Shown: piece after piece, positions 10,316 to 20,592 of the stretch
Numbering within the stretch: position 1 is the first letter of the stretch
Layout: the number at the start of each line of letters is the position of its first letter
DNA from: Proteus hauseri ATCC 700826
GTDB lineage: Bacteria; Pseudomonadota; Gammaproteobacteria; Enterobacterales; Enterobacteriaceae
Direction: 5' to 3'
Length of the DNA stretch: 64,000 nucleotides
NCBI RefSeq assembly: GCF_001654965.1
Contig: NZ_LXEV01000031.1
Coordinates: 124,001 to 188,000, forward strand
The notes under the pieces: generated by a model
Told to the model about the DNA's origin: nothing
What the model saw: only the letters and a program-made list of their open reading frames with translations
Database searches by the model: none
Made by a program: the position numbers and the translations under genes

Positions 10316-12181
10316 TTACATTACCAAACGACGTAAATCACTCATGTACTGATTAATCAGAGTGATGAATCGAGCACCATCAGCACCATCAATCACACGG
10401 TGATCGAAAGATAATGACATTGGTAAAATCAAGCGTGGTACGAATTCTTTACCGTTCCATACTGGTTTCATAGAAGAACGAGACAGCCCCATAATCGCAA
10501 CTTCTGGTGCGTTTACGATAGGTGCAAAACCGGTTGTACCGATACCACCAAGGCTAGAAATGGTGAAACATCCGCCTTGCATATCAGCAGCAGTTAATTT
10601 ACCTGCACGTGCTTTCTTAGAAACTTCTGCTAACTCATAAGACAGTTCGATAATGCCTTTTTTGTTAACATCTTTGAAAACAGGAACAACTAAACCATTT
10701 GGTGTATCTACAGCAATACCGATATTGATGTATTTTTTCAGGATCAGTTTCTGTCCATCTTCAGAGATAGAGCTATTAAAGCGTGGCATATCTGCCAATG
10801 CTTTTGCAGCTGCTTTCATCACGAAGACTAACGGCGTGATCTTAACATCTAGTTTTTTCTTCTCTGCTTCTTTATTTTGCTGTTTACGGAATTCTTCAAC
10901 CTCAGTGATATCTGCTTCATCAAACAGATTAACGTGAGGGATCATTACCCAGTTACGGCTTAAGTTAGCACCAGAGATTTTCTGGATACGGCTTAATTCA
11001 ACTTCTTCAATTTCACCAAACTTGCTGAAGTCAATTTTCGGCCAAGGCAACATACCTGGTAATCCGCCACCTGCATTTGCTGGCGCAGATTCAGCACGTT
11101 TAATTAATTCTTTCACGTAAGACTGAACATCTTCACGCAGAATACGACCTTTACGACCCGTACCTTTTACTTTCGCAAGGTTAACACCGAATTCACGTGC
11201 TAAGCGGCGAATAACAGGTGTTGCATGCACATAAGCATCGTTTTCAACGAATTCTTCTTTCGCGGCTGGTGCTGCTGCTTTTGCAGGTGCAGGAGTAGAC
11301 GCAGCTGGCGCGGCTACTGGTGCTGGGGCTGCTTGAGCAACAGGTGCTGCACCGGCAACTTCAAAGGTCATAATCAGTGAGCCAGTTTTCACTTTATCGC
11401 CCACGGCAATTTTGATCTCTTTAACTACACCGGCAAATGGTGCAGGCACTTCCATAGAAGCTTTGTCACCTTCTACAGTGATCAGTGATTGTTCTTCAGA
11501 GATGGTATCACCTACTTTTACCATCACTTCCGTCACTTCAACTTCATCGCCACCGATATCAGGTACATTGACTTCTTTTACAGCAGACGCTGCTGGTGCA
11601 GATGCCGCAGGAGCAGGAGCCGCTGCTGAAGGCGCAGGTGCTGCTGCACCCGCAACTTCAAATACCATGATAAGAGAACCCGTGTTCACTTTATCACCTG
11701 TTGCGATTTTAATTTCTTTAACCACTCCAGCAAACGGTGCAGGGACTTCCATAGAGGCTTTGTCGCCTTCTACCGTAATCAGTGATTGTTCTTCAGCAAC
11801 GCTGTCGCCTACTTTTACCATCACTTCGGTAACTTCAACTTCGTCGCCACCAATATCGGGTACATGTACTTCTTTTAATGCCGCCGCAGCAGCAGGAGCC
11901 GCTGCTGGTGCAGGTGCTGCTGCTTGAGCGGGTGCAGCTTGTGCTGAATCTTCTGCTTCAAAAATCATAATAAGAGAACCCGTCTGGACTTTATCGCCCA
12001 CGGCAATTTTAATCTCTTTAACCACACCTGCTTGTGGTGATGGGACTTCCATAGAAGCTTTATCGCCTTCTACAGTGATTAAGGATTGCTCTTCCTCAAT
12101 ACGGTCGCCCACTTTCACCATCACTTCGGTAACTTCAACTTCATCAGCACCGATATCAGGGACTTTAATTTCAATAGACAT
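10316..12181 (-). CDS. aceF: Pyruvate dehydrogenase E2, dihydrolipoyl acetyltransferase
   Basis: A 621-residue core subunit of pyruvate dehydrogenase that carries acetyl groups on lipoyl lysines to CoA. Three tandem lipoyl domains (about residues 2-76, 106-180 and 208-282), each with the lipoylation motif [10 protein letters not shown], are joined by Ala/Pro-rich linkers. A peripheral-subunit-binding domain ([20 protein letters not shown], about residue 325 on) and the catalytic domain with the active-site histidine in SFDHRVIDG (His594) follow. E. coli AceF also has three lipoyl domains and 630 residues. It starts 12 nt past the aceE stop, so the two are co-transcribed. Confidence 0.98.
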   Translation of the reverse strand: MSIEIKVPDIGADEVEVTEVMVKVGDRIEEEQSLITVEGDKASMEVPSPQAGVVKEIKIAVGDKVQTGSLIMIFEAEDSAQAAPAQAAAPAPAAAPAAAAALKEVHVPDIGGDEVEVTEVMVKVGDSVAEEQSLITVEGDKASMEVPAPFAGVVKEIKIATGDKVNTGSLIMVFEVAGAAAPAPSAAAPAPAASAPAASAVKEVNVPDIGGDEVEVTEVMVKVGDTISEEQSLITVEGDKASMEVPAPFAGVVKEIKIAVGDKVKTGSLIMTFEVAGAAPVAQAAPAPVAAPAASTPAPAKAAAPAAKEEFVENDAYVHATPVIRRLAREFGVNLAKVKGTGRKGRILREDVQSYVKELIKRAESAPANAGGGLPGMLPWPKIDFSKFGEIEEVELSRIQKISGANLSRNWVMIPHVNLFDEADITEVEEFRKQQNKEAEKKKLDVKITPLVFVMKAAAKALADMPRFNSSISEDGQKLILKKYINIGIAVDTPNGLVVPVFKDVNKKGIIELSYELAEVSKKARAGKLTAADMQGGCFTISSLGGIGTTGFAPIVNAPEVAIMGLSRSSMKPVWNGKEFVPRLILPMSLSFDHRVIDGADGARFITLINQYMSDLRRLVM

Positions 12182-12193
12182 TAACTTTACCTC

Positions 12194-14860
12194 TTACGCC
12201 AGACGTGGGTTTACTTTCTCAGGGTTGATGTTGTATTTATTGATTGCTTCTTCAACAATCTTCACATCAATCTCACCACGTTTAGCTAATTCACCTAATG
12301 CAGCAACAATCACATAAGAAGTATCAACTTCGAAGTGGTGACGCAGGTTTTCACGGCTATCAGAACGACCGAAACCATCTGTACCTAATACGCGGTAGTC
12401 ATCAGCAGGAACATAAGTACGAACTTGTTCTGCAAACAGTTTCATATAGTCAGTAGAAGCAACCGCTGGTGCATCATTCATCACTTGAGCGATGTAAGGC
12501 ACACGTGGCGTTTCAGATGGATGCAGCATATTCCAACGTTCACAATCTTGGCCATCACGAGCCAATTCAGTGAATGAGGTTACGCTATAAACATCAGAAC
12601 CAATACCGTATTCAGCAGACAGGATTTGTGCAGCTTCACGTACATGGCGCAGAATAGAACCTGAACCCAGTAACTGTACTTTACCTTTCGCGCCTTCCAG
12701 TGATTCCAGTTTGTAGATACCTTTACGGATACCTTCTTCAACGCCTGCTGGCATTGCTGGCATATGGTAGTTTTCGTTCAGCGTTGTGATGTAGTAATAA
12801 ACGTTTTCTTGTTTATCACCATACATACGTTCTAAACCATTTTGCATGATAACAGCAACTTCATAAGCGAATGCTGGATCATAAGAGATACAGTTAGGAA
12901 TAGTCAGTGATTGAATATGGCTATGACCATCTTCGTGCTGTAGACCTTCACCGTTTAGTGTTGTACGACCAGAAGTACCGCCCACTAAGAAACCGCGTGC
13001 TTGTTGGTCACCTGCCGCCCAGCATAGGTCGCCAATACGTTGGAAACCAAACATTGAGTAGTAGATATAGAATGGGATCATTGGCAGATTGTTAGTGCTG
13101 TAAGATGTTGCAGCCGCTAACCAAGATGCGCCAGCACCCAGTTCGTTGATACCTTCTTGCAGAATTTGACCTTTAACGTCTTCTTTATAGTAAGCAACTT
13201 GCTCACGGTCTTGAGGCGTATATTGTTGGCCATTCGGGCTATAGATACCGATTTGACGGAACAGACCTTCCATACCAAAAGTACGCGCTTCATCCGCGAT
13301 AATTGGTACTAAACGATCTTTAATTGATTTATTTTTTAACATTACGTTCAGTGCACGAACGAATGCAATAGTCGTAGAGATCTCTTTAGATTGCTCTTCC
13401 AGTAACTGGCTGAAATCTTCCAGTGTAGGGATATCCAGTTTTTCTTCAAAACGAGGACGACGAGCAGGCAGATAACCACCTAAATCCTGACGACGGGCAT
13501 GCAGGTATTTATGTTCTTCAGAATCTTTATCAAAAGTGATATAAGGCAGGTCTTTGATTTGCTCATCTGCAACAGGAATGTTGAAACGATCACGGAAATG
13601 GTGAACGCCATCCATGTTCATTTTTTTCACTTGGTGAGCAATATTTTTACCTTCCGCCGTTTCACCCATACCATAACCTTTGATGGTTTGAGCTAAAATA
13701 ACGGTTGGTTTGCCTTGAGTCTCTTTTGCTTTCTGGAATGCAGCAAAAACTTTCTTCGGATCGTGACCACCACGATTTAGTGCCCAAATCTCATCATCAG
13801 TCATATCTTTAACTAATGCAGCGGTTTCTGGGTAACGATTGAAGAAATGTTCACGAACGTAAGCACCGTCACGTGATTTAAATGTTTGGTAGTCACCATC
13901 CAGCGTTTCGTTCATTAACTGAACAAGCTTGCCTGAAGTGTCTTTGCGTAGCAGTTCGTCCCAACGGTCGCCCCACATCACTTTAATCACATTCCAGCCA
14001 GCACCTGCGAAGATGCCTTCTAGTTCATTAACAATTTTACCGTTACCAGTAACTGGGCCATCAAGACGCTGTAAGTTACAGTTAACAACGAAGCACAGGT
14101 TATCTAATTTTTCGCGTACTGCGATGGTGATTGCACCTTTAGATTCTGGCTCGTCCATTTCACCATCACCTAAGAACGCATACACAGTTTGTGCAGTTGT
14201 GTTTTTCAAGCCACGATGATTTAGATATTTCAGGAATTTAGCCTGATAAATAGCAGATAGCGGACCCAGACCCATAGAAACGGTTGGGAACTGCCAAAAT
14301 TCTGGCATCAATTTAGGATGTGGGTAAGAAGATAAACCTTTACCACCAATCTCTTGACGGAAATTATTTAACTGTTCTTCAGTTAAACGCCCTTCTAAGA
14401 ATGCACGAGCATAAATCCCTGGGGAGATGTGACCTTGGAAGTAAACTAAATCGCCGCCATCAGTTTCATTTTGAGCACGGAAGAAGTGGTTAAAGCAAAC
14501 TTCATATAAAGTAGCAGAAGACTGGAATGATGCCATGTGTCCGCCGAGCTCTAAATCTTTTTTAGATGCACGCAGAACCATCATTACCGCATTCCAGCGA
14601 ATAGCAGAACGGATACGACGCTCTAGCTCCAGATTGCCAGGGTAAGCGGGTTCATCTTCAACAGGAATAGTATTGATATAATCGCTATGAGCAGAGCCAC
14701 CTAAAGCAATATTAAGTCCGCCATTACGGGCTTGTTTTAATACCTGATCAATCAGGAACTGCGCACGCTCAACACCTTCTTCACGGATGACCGAATCAAT
14801 CGCTTGTAACCAATCGCGAGTTTCAATCGGATCCACGTCATTTTTCAGCATATCTGACAT
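12194..14860 (-). CDS. aceE: Pyruvate dehydrogenase E1 component
   Basis: An 888-residue homodimeric-type E1 that decarboxylates pyruvate with thiamine diphosphate and passes the acetyl group to the AceF lipoyl domains. The thiamine-diphosphate motif is visible as GDGEMDEPESKGAI followed by NCNLQRLDGPV (about residues 230-270). The C-terminal transketolase-like region includes GRTTLNGEGLQHEDGHSH. E. coli AceE is 887 residues. The ATG has AAGGAAT upstream. It is second in the pdhR-aceE-aceF-lpd operon; the 166-bp leader holds a striking inverted repeat. Confidence 0.98.
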   Translation of the reverse strand: MSDMLKNDVDPIETRDWLQAIDSVIREEGVERAQFLIDQVLKQARNGGLNIALGGSAHSDYINTIPVEDEPAYPGNLELERRIRSAIRWNAVMMVLRASKKDLELGGHMASFQSSATLYEVCFNHFFRAQNETDGGDLVYFQGHISPGIYARAFLEGRLTEEQLNNFRQEIGGKGLSSYPHPKLMPEFWQFPTVSMGLGPLSAIYQAKFLKYLNHRGLKNTTAQTVYAFLGDGEMDEPESKGAITIAVREKLDNLCFVVNCNLQRLDGPVTGNGKIVNELEGIFAGAGWNVIKVMWGDRWDELLRKDTSGKLVQLMNETLDGDYQTFKSRDGAYVREHFFNRYPETAALVKDMTDDEIWALNRGGHDPKKVFAAFQKAKETQGKPTVILAQTIKGYGMGETAEGKNIAHQVKKMNMDGVHHFRDRFNIPVADEQIKDLPYITFDKDSEEHKYLHARRQDLGGYLPARRPRFEEKLDIPTLEDFSQLLEEQSKEISTTIAFVRALNVMLKNKSIKDRLVPIIADEARTFGMEGLFRQIGIYSPNGQQYTPQDREQVAYYKEDVKGQILQEGINELGAGASWLAAATSYSTNNLPMIPFYIYYSMFGFQRIGDLCWAAGDQQARGFLVGGTSGRTTLNGEGLQHEDGHSHIQSLTIPNCISYDPAFAYEVAVIMQNGLERMYGDKQENVYYYITTLNENYHMPAMPAGVEEGIRKGIYKLESLEGAKGKVQLLGSGSILRHVREAAQILSAEYGIGSDVYSVTSFTELARDGQDCERWNMLHPSETPRVPYIAQVMNDAPAVASTDYMKLFAEQVRTYVPADDYRVLGTDGFGRSDSRENLRHHFEVDTSYVIVAALGELAKRGEIDVKIVEEAINKYNINPEKVNPRLA

Positions 14861-14904
14861 GGTGTATTCCTTATCTGTTATCTGTTTCTAATGGTTTTAT
14901 GGGA

Positions 14905-14987
14905 GTCTATCTTCCCGTTATACCTATGGGATACGACGGGAAGATAGACCCTGCTGTTATTACCGCTACCCCTGAAAAATAGCAGGG
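14905..14987 (-). promoter_or_regulatory. Structured leader between pdhR and aceE
   Basis: A perfect 14-bp inverted repeat, GTCTATCTTCCCGT at 14905-14918 and its complement at 14936-14949, with a 17-nt loop. It overlaps a second, weaker stem, CCCTGCT (14949-14955) with AGCAGGG (14981-14987). Neither stem has a T-run in the aceE direction, so this is not a classical terminator. It may be an RNA-stability or processing element within the operon mRNA. The structure is seen; the function is inferred. Confidence 0.6.
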
Positions 14988-15026
14988 AGATAGGTAGTAC
15001 AGACTCAGCGGTCAGGATCTGTCCTA

Positions 15027-15797
15027 CTAAAATAAATCAGGGTGTTGTTGGAGCCGGCGCAAAGAGCGCTCACGGCGAGTGTGTTCACGACTCATATCCA
15101 ACAAAACATCCTCAATAAAGGCCAGATGGCGATGTGATGCTTCACGCGCAGCTTCTGGTTCTCTATTCATAATCGCCTGATAAATCTGTGTACGATGCTC
15201 ACTTACAGCAATTAACATCTCTTTACGGGTATAAAGAAATTCAAAATTCTGGCGGATATTTTGCTCAAGCATGGGTACCATACAACGTAATAAATGAAGT
15301 AAAACAACGTTATGAGCAGCTTCCGTAACAATTAATTGGTATTGCAATACAGCTTCAGATTCAGCAGTTAAATCGCCTCTTTCATGGGCTTGAATAATCA
15401 AATCATGACTTGCTTTAATGCGAACAAGATCTTCATCAGTCCCTCGTAGCGCCGCATAATAAGCAGCAATGCCTTCAAGGGCATGACGAGTTTCTAATAG
15501 ATCGAATTGAGATTCGGGATGTCCGCTGAGTAACTGGGCAAGAGGATCACTAAAGCTTTGCCAAAGGTTAAGTTGAACAAAAGTACCACCGCCTTGACGG
15601 CGCAGTAAAAAGCCTTTTGCTTCTAACTTTTGAATTGCTTCACGCAAAGAAGGGCGAGATACATCAAATTGTTTTGCCAGCTCACGCTCAGGCAGGAGTT
15701 TTTCTCCTGGGCGCAGAGTGCCTTCTAAAATAAGATGCTCAAGACGTTGTTCTATCACATCAGAAAGCTTAGGTTGGCGGATTTTAGTATAAGCCAT
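15027..15797 (-). CDS. pdhR: Pyruvate dehydrogenase complex repressor PdhR
   Basis: A GntR/FadR-type repressor of the pyruvate dehydrogenase operon; pyruvate releases it from DNA in E. coli. The N-terminal winged helix ([20 protein letters not shown], then [19 protein letters not shown]) and the all-helical FCD effector domain are clear. I chose the ATG at 15797 because the protein then begins [17 protein letters not shown], like E. coli PdhR ([13 protein letters not shown], 254 residues), giving 256 residues. An in-frame ATG five codons upstream (15812) is possible; neither start has a good ribosome site. A perfect PdhR box lies upstream, so autorepression is expected. Confidence 0.95.
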   Translation of the reverse strand: MAYTKIRQPKLSDVIEQRLEHLILEGTLRPGEKLLPERELAKQFDVSRPSLREAIQKLEAKGFLLRRQGGGTFVQLNLWQSFSDPLAQLLSGHPESQFDLLETRHALEGIAAYYAALRGTDEDLVRIKASHDLIIQAHERGDLTAESEAVLQYQLIVTEAAHNVVLLHLLRCMVPMLEQNIRQNFEFLYTRKEMLIAVSEHRTQIYQAIMNREPEAAREASHRHLAFIEDVLLDMSREHTRRERSLRRLQQHPDLF

Positions 15798-15847
15798 ATT
15801 GCTAGAAGCCATTATTGGATAACTATTACCTTAGTTATTGAGTTGTC

Positions 15848-15864
15848 AATTGGTAATACCAATT
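15848..15864 (-). promoter_or_regulatory. PdhR operator
   Basis: AATTGGTAATACCAATT is a perfect palindrome with a 3-nt centre. It matches the PdhR consensus (ATTGGTNNNACCAAT) exactly and lies about 50 nt upstream of pdhR, where it would repress the pdhR-aceEF-lpd promoter. Confidence 0.92.
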
Positions 15865-16124
15865 CAATGTAACGAGTAATAAAGTAACAAAGTATTCACT
15901 AACTGTCCATACAGTTGTTGAGCGAAATCATAAAAACCTGCAAAATTTAACAAATTATTTTAAAAATTCATCAAAATTGATAACTAGATCGCATAATATA
16001 AAAACGATAAAATTAATGATTTTTAACGTTTTTTAAACACATATTAAGTCAAGCTGAAGCGTAACAGCACTAGTATTTAGAATATAAATTCAATCTAAAT
16101 GACTTTGCATTCAAAATAAGACCA
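15865..16124. other. Non-coding gap between the PdhR operator and ampD
   Basis: About 260 bp, A/T-rich and without a credible ORF. It should hold the pdhR promoter next to the operator. In E. coli, ampE and aroP occupy this neighbourhood; neither is present here. Confidence 0.6.
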
Positions 16125-16667
16125 TTATTTTTCTAATAACGTTCGATAATAGGCCCAGTCAAAATGAGGTCCCGGATCTGTCTTTCTATTAGGAGCAACA
16201 TCACTATGCCCTGTAATATTCTCTTTTATCTCTGGATAAAGTGAGATAAGTGCACAAGTCAGCCTAGCGAGCTTCTGATATTGCAACGAAGTAAAATCAC
16301 AACTGTCTGTTCCTTCAAGCTCTATACCAATAGAAAAATCATTACATTTCTCTCTTCCTTTATATAAAGAAACACCCGCGTGCCACGCTCTATCAGTAAA
16401 AGGAACATATTGCACAACTTCCCCATCTCGTCGAATAAGGCAATGGGCAGAAACCCTTAGTTCACTAATCTCACTAAAGAAAGGGTGTTCAGTTTCAACA
16501 AGTGTATTGGTAAATAATTGGTCGATATAAGGTCCACCAAACTCACCAGGAGGTAAACTAATATTATGAACGATAAGTAAAGATGGAGTCTCGCCGTCGG
16601 GTCTTTTATCATGATTTGGTGATGGAACATGCCTTACTCCGACTAACCAACCTTGTTTAATTTCCAC
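16125..16667 (-). CDS. ampD: 1,6-anhydro-N-acetylmuramyl-L-alanine amidase AmpD
   Basis: A 180-residue cytoplasmic zinc amidase of peptidoglycan recycling. It cleaves the peptide from anhydro-muropeptides and thereby keeps AmpR-controlled beta-lactamase genes low where they exist. The zinc ligands of the family are present at the expected positions: His34 (LLIVHNIS), His154 and Asp164 (GHSDVAPNRKTDPGPHFDW). The partner gene ampE, normally downstream, is missing. nadC, usually next to ampD in E. coli, is also not here, so the locus is rearranged. Confidence 0.96.
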   Translation of the reverse strand: MEIKQGWLVGVRHVPSPNHDKRPDGETPSLLIVHNISLPPGEFGGPYIDQLFTNTLVETEHPFFSEISELRVSAHCLIRRDGEVVQYVPFTDRAWHAGVSLYKGREKCNDFSIGIELEGTDSCDFTSLQYQKLARLTCALISLYPEIKENITGHSDVAPNRKTDPGPHFDWAYYRTLLEK

Positions 16668-16883
16668 ATTTATCCTCTTGATTGATGTTTACTTAGCTAA
16701 GTATTGATGATTTTTCTGGCTAACATTCGTCAATAAATGCGAATTTCCTCTCAATAATAATAGCTAATTCTGTATCACACCTTTTTCTTTGCGATATTTT
16801 ACGCAAAGAAATACTTATCTATTCGTCAATAAAACACTTTTTTTTCATACTTCTGAAACCGACTTATTACGAAGGAACAGAAT

Positions 16884-17345
16884 ATGAACTCACCAAACTC
16901 TCACTCACTCAGTTATCACTCATCTGAGGTCGGTTTTACATTAATGGAGCTGATGATTGTCATCGCAATAATTTCAATTCTAAGCTCTGTTGCTATTCCC
17001 GCCTATCAAGGATATATACAAAAAGCAGCATTAACAGATGTCTTACAAACAATCTCACCTTATCGTTCAGCCGTGGAACTATGTCAATATGAAATGGGTC
17101 ACTACAACACTTGTCAATCAGACTCCCCTTTTATGCCTAAGCAATTCCGCAGTCGTTATATTGATAATATCACTGTCGTTAATGGTGTCATTAGCACCAA
17201 AGGAAATGCTCAACTTAAAGGACTAACTATTATAATGGCACCGGAGAAAACAAGTACTCACTACTTAGCAGAATGGAAAACAACCTGCACTTCGAGCAAT
17301 GAAATATTACAAAAACAGTGTACTGAAATACTCAAATCATATTAA
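16884..17345 (+). CDS. ppdD: Type IV prepilin PpdD-like
   Basis: A 153-residue type IV pilin-like protein. The prepilin motif VG-FTLMELMIVIAIISILSS (cleavage after Gly17) is followed by the hydrophobic assembly helix. The mature part shares IPAYQGYIQKAALTDVLQT and PYRSAVELCQ with E. coli PpdD. Four cysteines are visible in the globular part. The ATG has GAAGGA at ideal spacing, which supports a leader of 17 residues; this leader is longer than the usual six or so and has no Lys or Arg. It heads a ppdD-hofB-hofC group for pilus assembly. Confidence 0.92.
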   Translation: MNSPNSHSLSYHSSEVGFTLMELMIVIAIISILSSVAIPAYQGYIQKAALTDVLQTISPYRSAVELCQYEMGHYNTCQSDSPFMPKQFRSRYIDNITVVNGVISTKGNAQLKGLTIIMAPEKTSTHYLAEWKTTCTSSNEILQKQCTEILKSY

Positions 17346-17437
17346 TACCTTCTTTATTACTTATTTTTTATACCGAAATAAAAATACAGTTACATTTTTT
17401 ATTTAAAGTATCAGCACCTAGCCAATAGGGGTGATTA

Positions 17438-18538
17438 ATGAATACAGCCCATACTGCAACAGAATTTATTGAACAATTATTACAAAAAAGTATTTCACAA
17501 CGTGTTTCAGATTTACATTTTGAACCTCAAAGTGAGGGGTTTAGAATACGCGCAAGAATAGATAATCATTTATATCTATTTCCATCACCATCAAATAACT
17601 GTTCTGGTGAAATAATCACTCGTTTAAAAATACTTGCTGATTTAAATATTGCAGAAAAACGATTACCACAAGATGGACAATTTAATTGGTTTTATGATGA
17701 AAAATCTTATTCCATACGTATTGCAACATTACCTACACTTTATGGAGAAAAAGCCGTTTTACGATTAATAAATAATTTACAACAACCCGAACTAAATAAA
17801 TTAGGTTTTCAGCCTGTGCATTTAGTTTTATTAAAAAAATATCTCACCTCACCACAAGGAATGATTTTAGTCACAGGTCCAACAGGAAGTGGAAAAACAC
17901 TGACACTATATAGTTGTCTTCAATATTTAAATAAAGACAACCATAATATAAATAGCGTAGAAGATCCCATTGAATTACCGCTTGATGGCATCAATCAGAC
18001 TCAAATTAGCGAAAAAGCAGGCATTACTTTTGCAACAATATTACGTGCATTATTACGCCAAGATCCCGATGTGATAATGGTGGGAGAAATAAGAGATCAA
18101 CACACCGCTGAAATTGCAATTAAAGCAGCGCAAACAGGACATTTGGTATTATCTACACTTCATACTAACTCAACTCGTTCCACACTAATGAGGTTACATA
18201 ACTTAGGTATTGCTGAAGACCTGATCTACAGTTGCGTAAATTTAATTATTTCGCAGCGATTAGTTCGCTGCTTATGCCAACATTGCAAAACTCGGTTGCC
18301 AGATAAACAAACCGTTCACTTAAGAGATAAAGTAATCTGTTTGCCTCATTGGCAAGCTAATGGTTGCCAATACTGTTTTTCAGGTTATATCGGCAGAACG
18401 GCTATTTATGATTGTCTTGAATTAGCAAAACAAAAAATACCTTCACCTTTTGCATTATTCAGTTCTGGTATTGAATTAATAAAACAAGGCATAACTTCGT
18501 TAGAGGAAGTTTATCAAGTTGTGGGGGATATTGAATGA
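17438..18538 (+). CDS. hofB: Type IV pilus assembly ATPase HofB (short form)
   Basis: A 366-residue GspE/PilB-type secretion ATPase that powers pilin polymerisation at the inner membrane. VSDLHFEP (23-30), Walker A GPTGSGKT (147-154), Walker B-like DPDVIMVGEIRD, the His box GHLVLSTLHTN and a zinc-type cysteine cluster (CLCQHC ... CQYC) are present. E. coli HofB is about 461 residues; this one lacks the N-terminal PilB/MshE-type domain. GGGGTGA precedes the ATG, and I see no coding sequence upstream to extend it, so the short form looks real. It overlaps hofC by 4 nt. Confidence 0.92.
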   Translation: MNTAHTATEFIEQLLQKSISQRVSDLHFEPQSEGFRIRARIDNHLYLFPSPSNNCSGEIITRLKILADLNIAEKRLPQDGQFNWFYDEKSYSIRIATLPTLYGEKAVLRLINNLQQPELNKLGFQPVHLVLLKKYLTSPQGMILVTGPTGSGKTLTLYSCLQYLNKDNHNINSVEDPIELPLDGINQTQISEKAGITFATILRALLRQDPDVIMVGEIRDQHTAEIAIKAAQTGHLVLSTLHTNSTRSTLMRLHNLGIAEDLIYSCVNLIISQRLVRCLCQHCKTRLPDKQTVHLRDKVICLPHWQANGCQYCFSGYIGRTAIYDCLELAKQKIPSPFALFSSGIELIKQGITSLEEVYQVVGDIE

Positions 18539-19734
18539 AACTACAATATATCTACCAATATGATGCTTTCACTTACCAAGGAGAATACTGTTCAGGAAAA
18601 CTCATAGCCACATCTAAACATGATGCGTTTATTAAAATGATGCAACAGCAAAAAACACCATTAAAAATTAAGTTATATAAAGCTATTTTATTAAAAGAAA
18701 GCGATAGCCAATATCGTATCCAACTACTAGAACAACTCTCTTTATTAATACATTCTGGTTTAGCACTATTACCTGCATTAACATTACTAAAAAATGAGTG
18801 TCGCTATCTTCATTGGCAATGTGTATTAGATGAGATTACTTATAATCTGGCTCAAGGTAGTACCTTTTCAAAACAGCTTTCTCTTTACCCTTTTTACTTT
18901 CCACCTTCATTAACTTATTTTATTTATATTGCTGAAGAGAGTGGAAAATTAGACGAAATTATAACATCACAAGCCTCTCAATTAAAAAGCCAAAAAGTAC
19001 TTATCAATAAAACAAAAAAAGCTTTGAAATATCCCATTTTTTTAGTCTTTGTATTAATTATAACCACTACGATAATGCTACTTTATGTCCTTCCTGAATA
19101 TCAATCATTATATAGCTCCTTTAATACTGACTTACCCTTAATCACATCTTTGCTTATTACTATATCTCAATGGATTATCAATAATAGCTTAATTATTATC
19201 AGCTTACTTATTTCTCTAATAATAAGTTATTACTGTGCACGAGTTTATTTTTTTTCATTTTATCTGGCAGAACAACAGTTACTTATTCGTACTCCCTATA
19301 TAGGTATATTATTGAAGTACCATCAACTACAGCTTATTTTTCAAATATTGACGATCACACAACAAGCCGGGCTTCCATTATTAAAAGGATTAAACTTTAT
19401 TACCGAACAACTTACCCATCCACTTTATCAACGCGCACTTTCTCAAATGATAGAACACGTTACTCAAGGAAAATCGTTAAGTTCATTTATGAAACATGAA
19501 CCACTTTTCCCTCCAATTTGTCATCAATTTATTATTTCAGCAGAAAACTCAGGGCAACTACTCTTTTTTTGTCAAAAATTAAATGAGTGGTTTAATCATC
19601 AATTTGAAGAACGTCTAAATACACTAAATTCTTGGCTAGAACCTATATTAATGACAGTTATTGCTCTTATTGTTGGCACCCTAATTATTGCAATGTACCT
19701 TCCTATACTACAATTAGGTGATATTATAAGATAA
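18535..19734 (+). CDS. hofC: Type IV pilus inner-membrane platform protein HofC
   Basis: A 399-residue GspF/PilC-family platform protein, the partner of HofB. Two T2SSF repeats are visible: the first contains LLEQLSLLIHSGLALLPALT and FIYIAEESGKLDEI, the second QLIFQILTITQQAGLPLLKG and FIISAENSGQL. Three hydrophobic membrane segments are seen, with the last at the C terminus (LMTVIALIVGTLIIAMYLPI). Its ATG overlaps the hofB stop (ATGA), so translation is coupled. Expression in the laboratory is rarely seen for the E. coli counterparts. Confidence 0.93.
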   Translation: MKLQYIYQYDAFTYQGEYCSGKLIATSKHDAFIKMMQQQKTPLKIKLYKAILLKESDSQYRIQLLEQLSLLIHSGLALLPALTLLKNECRYLHWQCVLDEITYNLAQGSTFSKQLSLYPFYFPPSLTYFIYIAEESGKLDEIITSQASQLKSQKVLINKTKKALKYPIFLVFVLIITTTIMLLYVLPEYQSLYSSFNTDLPLITSLLITISQWIINNSLIIISLLISLIISYYCARVYFFSFYLAEQQLLIRTPYIGILLKYHQLQLIFQILTITQQAGLPLLKGLNFITEQLTHPLYQRALSQMIEHVTQGKSLSSFMKHEPLFPPICHQFIISAENSGQLLFFCQKLNEWFNHQFEERLNTLNSWLEPILMTVIALIVGTLIIAMYLPILQLGDIIR

Positions 19735-19968
19735 ACACAATGCTTATGAGCATTTAACAATATTATAACTTTTCATCTCGACTTATTGATTGTGGATAGT
19801 TCTGTTATCCTTCATGAGGTACAATTTCAGGGTAGCAGAAAATTACACATCACAATAACCGAATAAAACCCAAATATTGCGGGTATTATCTTGTGATAAA
19901 AACAAAATTAAGCTTTAGAATAACACCACGACGAGTAAATTTTCATTAATCAAAAATAGATAATTAGA

Positions 19969-20592
19969 ATGACTTATACGGTTGCTCTTACAGGGGGAAT
20001 TGGTAGCGGGAAAACCACCATTGCCAATGGATTTGCCTCTCTGGGTGTTCCTCTTGTTGATGCAGATATCATTGCCAGATTAGTGGTAGAACCCCATTCG
20101 CCCGGATTAACAGCAATACACCAGCATTTTGGGGAAACAATCCTACTACCCGATGGCACATTAAATCGTGCACTATTAAGGGATATTATTTTTAAACATA
20201 AAGAGGAAAAAGCATGGTTAAACCAGCTTCTTCACCCTCTAATACAGCAAGAGACACAAAAACAGATCCAACAAATCAAAGCACCCTATTTTATTTGGGT
20301 GGTTCCGTTACTTATTGAAAATAAACTGACTCACCTAGCAGATCGCGTTTTAGTTGTTGATGTGACTGAAGAAGAACAGATCACACGTACAATGCAACGT
20401 GACAACGTGAGTCGTGAACATGTACTTAATATTTTAACGGCACAAGCCAGCAGGCAAGAACGATTAGCCGCTGCTGATGACATTATTGATAATCATGATA
20501 ATAATCAGAATATTACTGATGTGATTAAACAGCTTCATCAGCATTACTTAGAATTAGCTCACCAAGCGTTACAGGACAACTGCCATGAGTGA
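19969..20592 (+). CDS. coaE: Dephospho-CoA kinase
   Basis: A 207-residue kinase for the last step of coenzyme A synthesis (ATP + dephospho-CoA). The P-loop GGIGSGKTT is at about residues 9-17, followed by [12 protein letters not shown] (CoA-binding Asp) and the lid motif [16 protein letters not shown]. The length fits the family (about 206). It overlaps zapD by 8 nt. In E. coli guaC lies between hofC and coaE; here 234 bp of non-coding DNA replaces it. Confidence 0.97.
   Translation: MTYTVALTGGIGSGKTTIANGFASLGVPLVDADIIARLVVEPHSPGLTAIHQHFGETILLPDGTLNRALLRDIIFKHKEEKAWLNQLLHPLIQQETQKQIQQIKAPYFIWVVPLLIENKLTHLADRVLVVDVTEEEQITRTMQRDNVSREHVLNILTAQASRQERLAAADDIIDNHDNNQNITDVIKQLHQHYLELAHQALQDNCHE

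Noticed and set aside
11412-11927. A repetitive Ser/Thr/Ala-rich frame antisense to aceF
   Set aside because: Its repeats are only the complement of the AceF lipoyl domains and Ala/Pro linkers.
10316-12181. Three near-identical DNA segments inside aceF, possible repeats or recombination products
   Set aside because: They are the three lipoyl domains that E. coli AceF also has, a normal feature of the enzyme.
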